Notes under the pieces: model-generated
Seen by the model: the letters and a program-made list of their open reading frames with translations, nothing else
Told to the model about the DNA's origin: nothing
The model's database searches: none
Shown: positions 61,001-64,000 of the stretch, piece after piece
Layout: each line of letters starts with the position of its first letter
How positions within the stretch are numbered: position 1 is the stretch's first letter
Made by a program: the position numbers and the translations under genes
NCBI GenBank assembly: GCA_900315835.1
Contig: ONAR01000016.1
Span: 1-64,000, forward strand
DNA: 64,000 nucleotides
Source: an uncultured Prevotella sp.
Lineage (GTDB): Bacteria > Bacteroidota > Bacteroidia > Bacteroidales > Bacteroidaceae
Reading direction: 5' to 3'

Positions 61001-62544
61001 AGCAGCTCATCTTCGACCTGAAGAATGTCAATCCGAAGGCTGCCATCAGCGTGAAGCTCGTTGCCGAGAGCGGTGTGGGTACCATTGCCGCCGGTGTGGT
61101 CAAGGCCAAGGCCGACCTCGTCGTCATCTCCGGCGCCGAAGGTGGTACGGGTGCATCACCGGCCTCCAGCATGCGCTTCGCCGGTATCTCACCCGAAATC
61201 GGTATCGCCGAAACCCAGCAGACGCTGGTCAAGAACGGACTGCGCTCGCTCGTACGCCTGCAGGTCGACGGCCAGCTGAAGTCGGCCCGCGACGTCATCA
61301 TGCTCGCCCTGCTCGGTGCAGAGGAATTTGGTTTCGGTACGGCAGCCCTCATCACCCTCGGTTGCGTAATGATGCGCAAATGCTCGCAGAACACCTGCCC
61401 GATGGGTGTGGCTACGCAGAATCCGAAGCTCCGCGCCCACTTCCGCGGCGACTATCACTACGTCATCAACTTCTTCAAGTTCCTGGCTGAGCACGTGCGT
61501 GAGTATCTGGCCGAGATGGGCTACACCTCGCTCAACGATATCGTCGGCCACACCGAACTGCTCGTTCCCCGCGACACTTCGAAGATATGGGATCCCGTTG
61601 CGCCGATGATCAAGGACAAATGGAACAGCCTCGACTTCAGCCGTTTGGAGAAGCGAGAGACGGGCGACGTGAGCCTCTACTGCACCAAGACGCAGGACCA
61701 CGAGCTCAACAACCTCCTCGACCAGCAGATCATCGCCGGTTCACAGCGGTCAATCTCCGACAAGGAGGAGGTCAACCTCGACTTCGCCATCCGCAACACC
61801 AACCGCGCCGTCGGCTGTATGCTCTCGGGCATCATCGCCTCGAAATACGGTGAGGAGGGTCTGCCCGACGACACCATCAACGTTCGCTTCAAAGGTTCTG
61901 CCGGTCAGAGCTTCGGCGCCTTCCTTGTTCACGGCGTCAACTTCAAGCTCGAGGGCGAGACCAACGACTACTTCGCCAAAGGTCTGTCGGGTGGCCGCAT
62001 CTCCATCCTGCCGCCTATCCGCAGCAACTTCAATGCCGAAGACAACATCATCGCCGGCAACACGGGCCTCTATGGCGCCACGTCGGGTGAGTTGTATATC
62101 AATGGTAAGGTCGGTGAGCGCTTCGCCGTGCGTAACTCTGGTGCCATCGCCGTCGTCGAGGGGGCCGGTGACCACTGCTGTGAATACATGACCGGTGGCC
62201 GCGTGGTGGTGCTGGGTAAGACCGGGCGCAACTTCGCCGCTGGTATGTCAGGCGGTGTGGCTTACGTCTGGGATAAGGACCACGACTTCGATTTCTATTG
62301 CAACATGGGCATGGTGGAGATCAACCTCGTCGAGGATACCACCTACCGTAAGGAACTGCATGAGCTCATCCGCCAGCATTATCTCTACACCGGTTCGAAG
62401 CTTGCACGCACGATGCTCGACGACTGGAACCGCTATGTGGAGGACTTCATCCAGGTTGTTCCAATCGAGTACAAGCGTGTGCTGCAAGAGGAGCAGGTGA
62501 AGAAGCTGCAGCAGAAGATTGCTGACATGCAGAGAGATTACTAA
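58021..62544 (+). CDS. gltB: Glutamate synthase large subunit
   Basis: The 1507-residue enzyme transfers the amide of glutamine to 2-oxoglutarate, forming two glutamates. The N-terminal glutaminase domain opens with EHDACGVGMVV, where the cysteine (residue 16) becomes the nucleophile after the first residues are removed. The central and FMN-binding domains follow (PISEDLKAFYEYHSILMEPW near 330; GEGGEDNERYHATVDG near 905; SGAEGGTGASPASSMRFAGI near 1040, part of the synthase site). The 3Fe-4S cysteines are in CVMMRKCSQNTCPMGVATQ near 1115. A GXGXG beta-helix domain ends the protein (FAKGLSGGRISILPP). ATG 58021 is chosen over an upstream TTG because it places the active-site cysteine at the usual distance from the start. 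Confidence 0.97.
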   Translation: MQRNGLYNSAYEHDACGVGMVVNIHGGKSHQLVDDALKVLENLRHRGAEGADGKTGDGAGILLQIPHEFILLQGIPVPEKGKYGTGLIFLPKDEARQQKILSIMIEEIEREGLQLMHLRTVPTNPDCLGEAAAATEPAIKQVFITGVSDDKVATFERSLYIIRKKIERRIDDKDFYICSLSSKNIVYKGMLSSLQLRQYYPDLTNSYFTSGLALVHSRFSTNTFPTWSLAQPFRLLAHNGEINTIRGNRSWMKAREAVLSSDALGDIHEISPIIQPGMSDSASLDNVFEFFVMNGMSLPQALSIMVPESFNDKNPISEDLKAFYEYHSILMEPWDGPAALLFSDGRYAGGMLDRNGLRPARYTITKTGTMVVASEVGVMDFDPTVIAEKGRLQPGKMLLVDTQEGKIYYDGEIKERLASEHPYRQWLNTNRIQLEKIHTGRKVSNAVDNLEAKEVAFGFGEEDIQDTIIPMATQGKEPTASMGNDTPLAVLSTKPQIFFNYFRQQFAQVTNPAIDSIREELVMSLTEYIGRVGTGILNPDETNCKMVRLPHPILTNSQLDILQNIRYKGFNTKKLSITFKPAESGTEHPGEALREAIAKLCHDAEQSVDDGYNYIILSDRDVDDNHIAIPSLLAVSAVHHYLINVGKRVQTALIVESGEIREVMHAALLLGYGASALCPYMTYAILDDLVKKGKIQENYATAEANYIAAVKKGLLKIMAKMGISTIRSYRGAQIFEAVGLSESLLRTYFGTEVSTIGGIGLDTIARDAVRFHNKANEELKKGSDIPLPNLGQFHWRHDGIKHAWNPETIATLQLATRTGNYDLFKKYETLVDNKPEPIFLRDFLDFKRNPIDINKVEPVENIVKHFVTGAMSFGALSKEAHEALALAMNAIGARSNTGEGGEDNERYHATVDGISLSSKTKQVASGRFGVTTEYLVNAEEIQIKVAQGAKPGEGGQLPGFKVNEIIAKTRNSIPGISLISPPPHHDIYSIEDLKQLIFDLKNVNPKAAISVKLVAESGVGTIAAGVVKAKADLVVISGAEGGTGASPASSMRFAGISPEIGIAETQQTLVKNGLRSLVRLQVDGQLKSARDVIMLALLGAEEFGFGTAALITLGCVMMRKCSQNTCPMGVATQNPKLRAHFRGDYHYVINFFKFLAEHVREYLAEMGYTSLNDIVGHTELLVPRDTSKIWDPVAPMIKDKWNSLDFSRLEKRETGDVSLYCTKTQDHELNNLLDQQIIAGSQRSISDKEEVNLDFAIRNTNRAVGCMLSGIIASKYGEEGLPDDTINVRFKGSAGQSFGAFLVHGVNFKLEGETNDYFAKGLSGGRISILPPIRSNFNAEDNIIAGNTGLYGATSGELYINGKVGERFAVRNSGAIAVVEGAGDHCCEYMTGGRVVVLGKTGRNFAAGMSGGVAYVWDKDHDFDFYCNMGMVEINLVEDTTYRKELHELIRQHYLYTGSKLARTMLDDWNRYVEDFIQVVPIEYKRVLQEEQVKKLQQKIADMQRDY

Positions 62545-62574
62545 TATTTCGGCAAACGAATAAATCAAAAGAAA

Positions 62575-63987
62575 ATGGGAAATCCTAAAGGTTTTTTGGA
62601 GGTAGAGCGCAAGGAGGCCGGCTACCGTCCAATACATGATAGAATACACGACTTTGGCGAGGTGGAGCAAACCCTCAACAGCAACGACCGCCGCTTGCAG
62701 GCCAGCCGTTGCATGGACTGCGGTGTGCCTTTCTGCCATTGGGCCTGCCCCCTGCACAACAAGACGCCGGAATGGAACGACGCACTGTATAAAGGCGACT
62801 GGAAACTGGCTTACGAGTTGCTCAGCGAGACTAACGACTTCCCCGAGTTCACGGGCCGCGTCTGTCCTGCACTCTGCGAGAAGGCCTGCGTGCTCAATCT
62901 GATGGAGCATGAGCCTACGACCAACCGTGAGAACGAGGCTGCCATTGCGGAGCATGCTTATCAGGAGGACTACGTCGTGCCCCGCATCCCCGAGCGCAAT
63001 GGCAAGAAGGTGGCTGTGGTCGGCGCAGGTCCGTCGGGCCTGAGCGTAGCCACCCGACTCAACCAGATGGGCTACGAGGTGACCGTCTATGACGCCCGCG
63101 AGAATGCCGGTGGACTGCTGCGCTTTGGCATTCCTAACTTCAAGCTCAATAAGGCCATCATCGACCGCAAGATGGACGTTCTCCTCAAGGAAGGCATCAA
63201 ATTTGTCTACAACACCATGCTCGTGCCCGATGACAGCACTGCCATCAACATTCAGAATGACCCGCTGTTAGGCAAGGACAAGAAAGTTACGGCCAGCCAG
63301 TTGTCGAAGGACTACGACGCCGTGGTCATCTGCACCGGTACGCCGGAGGCCCGCGACCTGAAGATACCCGGACGCGACCTGAAGGGTGTTTACTTCGCAC
63401 TCGAGATGCTCACCCAGCAAAACCGCGTCCTCGCCGGTGAGGAGTTTACGAAAGATCAACTCGTCAATGCCAAGGGCAAGGATGTGCTGGTCATCGGCGG
63501 TGGCGACACTGGCTCCGACTGTATCGGTACGGCTCACCGTCAGGGTTCAAAGAGCGTCACACAGATTGAGATCATGCCGCGCCCCGTCGAGGGTCCCGAT
63601 GATCCGAAGAACCCCTGGCCCAACTGGCCCCGCACGCTGAAGACGACCTTCGCGCACGAGGAGGGCTGCGTGCGCCGCTGGAACATCAACTCGCTCGAGT
63701 TCATCGGCAAGAACGGCAAAGTGACGGGCGTCAAGGTGCAGGAAATCAAGTGGGAGCCCAATCCCGACGGTGGCCGCCCCATCATGAAGCCTGCCAAGGA
63801 CCCAGAGATCATCAAGGCCGACATGGTGCTGCTGGCCATGGGCTTCCTACGCCCGCAGCAACCCGAGTACCCCAAGAACGTGTTCGTCGCCGGCGATGCC
63901 GCCAATGGCGCCAGCCTTGTGGTGCGTGCATTGGCCAGCGGTCAGGACATGGCAAACAAAGTAAACCAGTACTTACAAAATAAGTAA
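62575..63987 (+). CDS. gltD: Glutamate synthase small subunit
   Basis: This 470-residue flavoprotein takes electrons from NADPH and passes them through FAD and Fe-S centres to GltB. The N-terminal domain carries the cysteine clusters (CMDCGVPFCHWACPLHNK near 47, CPALCEKACVLNL near 100). The FAD motif VAVVGAGPSGLSVATRLN is near residue 146, the NADPH motif VLVIGGGDTGSDCIGTAHR near 305, and a second FAD motif FVAGDAANGASLVVRA near the end. It lies 30 bp after gltB and completes the operon. The gene is complete at the edge of the window (13 bases remain). Confidence 0.97.
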   Translation: MGNPKGFLEVERKEAGYRPIHDRIHDFGEVEQTLNSNDRRLQASRCMDCGVPFCHWACPLHNKTPEWNDALYKGDWKLAYELLSETNDFPEFTGRVCPALCEKACVLNLMEHEPTTNRENEAAIAEHAYQEDYVVPRIPERNGKKVAVVGAGPSGLSVATRLNQMGYEVTVYDARENAGGLLRFGIPNFKLNKAIIDRKMDVLLKEGIKFVYNTMLVPDDSTAINIQNDPLLGKDKKVTASQLSKDYDAVVICTGTPEARDLKIPGRDLKGVYFALEMLTQQNRVLAGEEFTKDQLVNAKGKDVLVIGGGDTGSDCIGTAHRQGSKSVTQIEIMPRPVEGPDDPKNPWPNWPRTLKTTFAHEEGCVRRWNINSLEFIGKNGKVTGVKVQEIKWEPNPDGGRPIMKPAKDPEIIKADMVLLAMGFLRPQQPEYPKNVFVAGDAANGASLVVRALASGQDMANKVNQYLQNK

Positions 63988-64000
63988 TTTTACCTATCAA

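Overview
The window looks like a chromosomal segment of a Bacteroidales bacterium, most likely Prevotellaceae. The evidence is the repeated Bacteroidetes-type promoter (TTTG, 19-20 bp, TAnnTTTG), the absence of Shine-Dalgarno-like leaders, a TonB-dependent thiamine receptor behind a TPP riboswitch with PnuT, an Mfa-type fimbrial locus with DUF3575 and DUF3868 proteins, and a type IX secretion sorting tail. No insertion sequence, phage or conjugative gene was seen. Genus is inferred, not proven.

Layout. 0-2.1 kb: tRNA-Lys, an AI-2E family permease and thymidine kinase (minus strand). 2.1-4.6 kb: an ExbB / membrane protein / ExbD / ExbD energising operon. 4.6-8.1 kb: a nested palindrome, then a TPP riboswitch, thiamine receptor and PnuT. 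8.1-8.4 kb: an intact promoter in front of a decayed RND efflux pump fragment. 8.4-16.3 kb: a GH3 glucosidase, then an AraC regulator divergent from a HlyD-permease-permease-HlyD exporter operon with no ATPase. 16.6-17.6 kb: a compact three-gene operon, DUF3791 / DUF3990 (ADP-ribosyltransferase-like) / DUF3791, which looks like a toxin-antitoxin module.

17.8-31.1 kb: a minus-strand fimbrial operon in the order DUF3575, DUF3868/OmpA-like, Mfa1-type major fimbrillin (frameshifted), Mfa2-type anchor, two fimbrillin-like lipoproteins, and a 1768-residue secreted protein with a T9SS-type C-terminal domain. 31.7-33.6 kb: a frameshifted proline iminopeptidase and about 1 kb of non-coding repeats, including a 651-bp element with 100-bp outer and 38-bp inner inverted repeats around tandem arrays. 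33.6-42.2 kb: nine tightly packed minus-strand genes (MATE transporter, cytidylate-kinase-like, phosphoesterase, sigma-region-4-like protein, PurT, FdtA-like, FemAB-like, DegT aminotransferase, TopB).

42.3-64 kb is mostly housekeeping: XseA/XseB, IlvE, a hexapeptide acyltransferase, NhaC, an EamA exporter with a coiled-coil lipoprotein, a GNAT-nitrilase fusion, TrmH and GNAT enzymes, tRNA-Ser and tRNA-Glu, TauE, an HD hydrolase, a 1011-residue FAD/Fe-S oxidoreductase, and glutamate synthase GltB-GltD.

The most unusual signals are non-coding: several unrelated intergenic sequences share one architecture of inverted repeats nested inside inverted repeats, and one repeat family built on GAAGTCCGGAAGTCC recurs at four intergenic places. 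The two apparent frameshifts lie at a CT repeat and a G run, so sequencing error, decay and slippage all remain possible.
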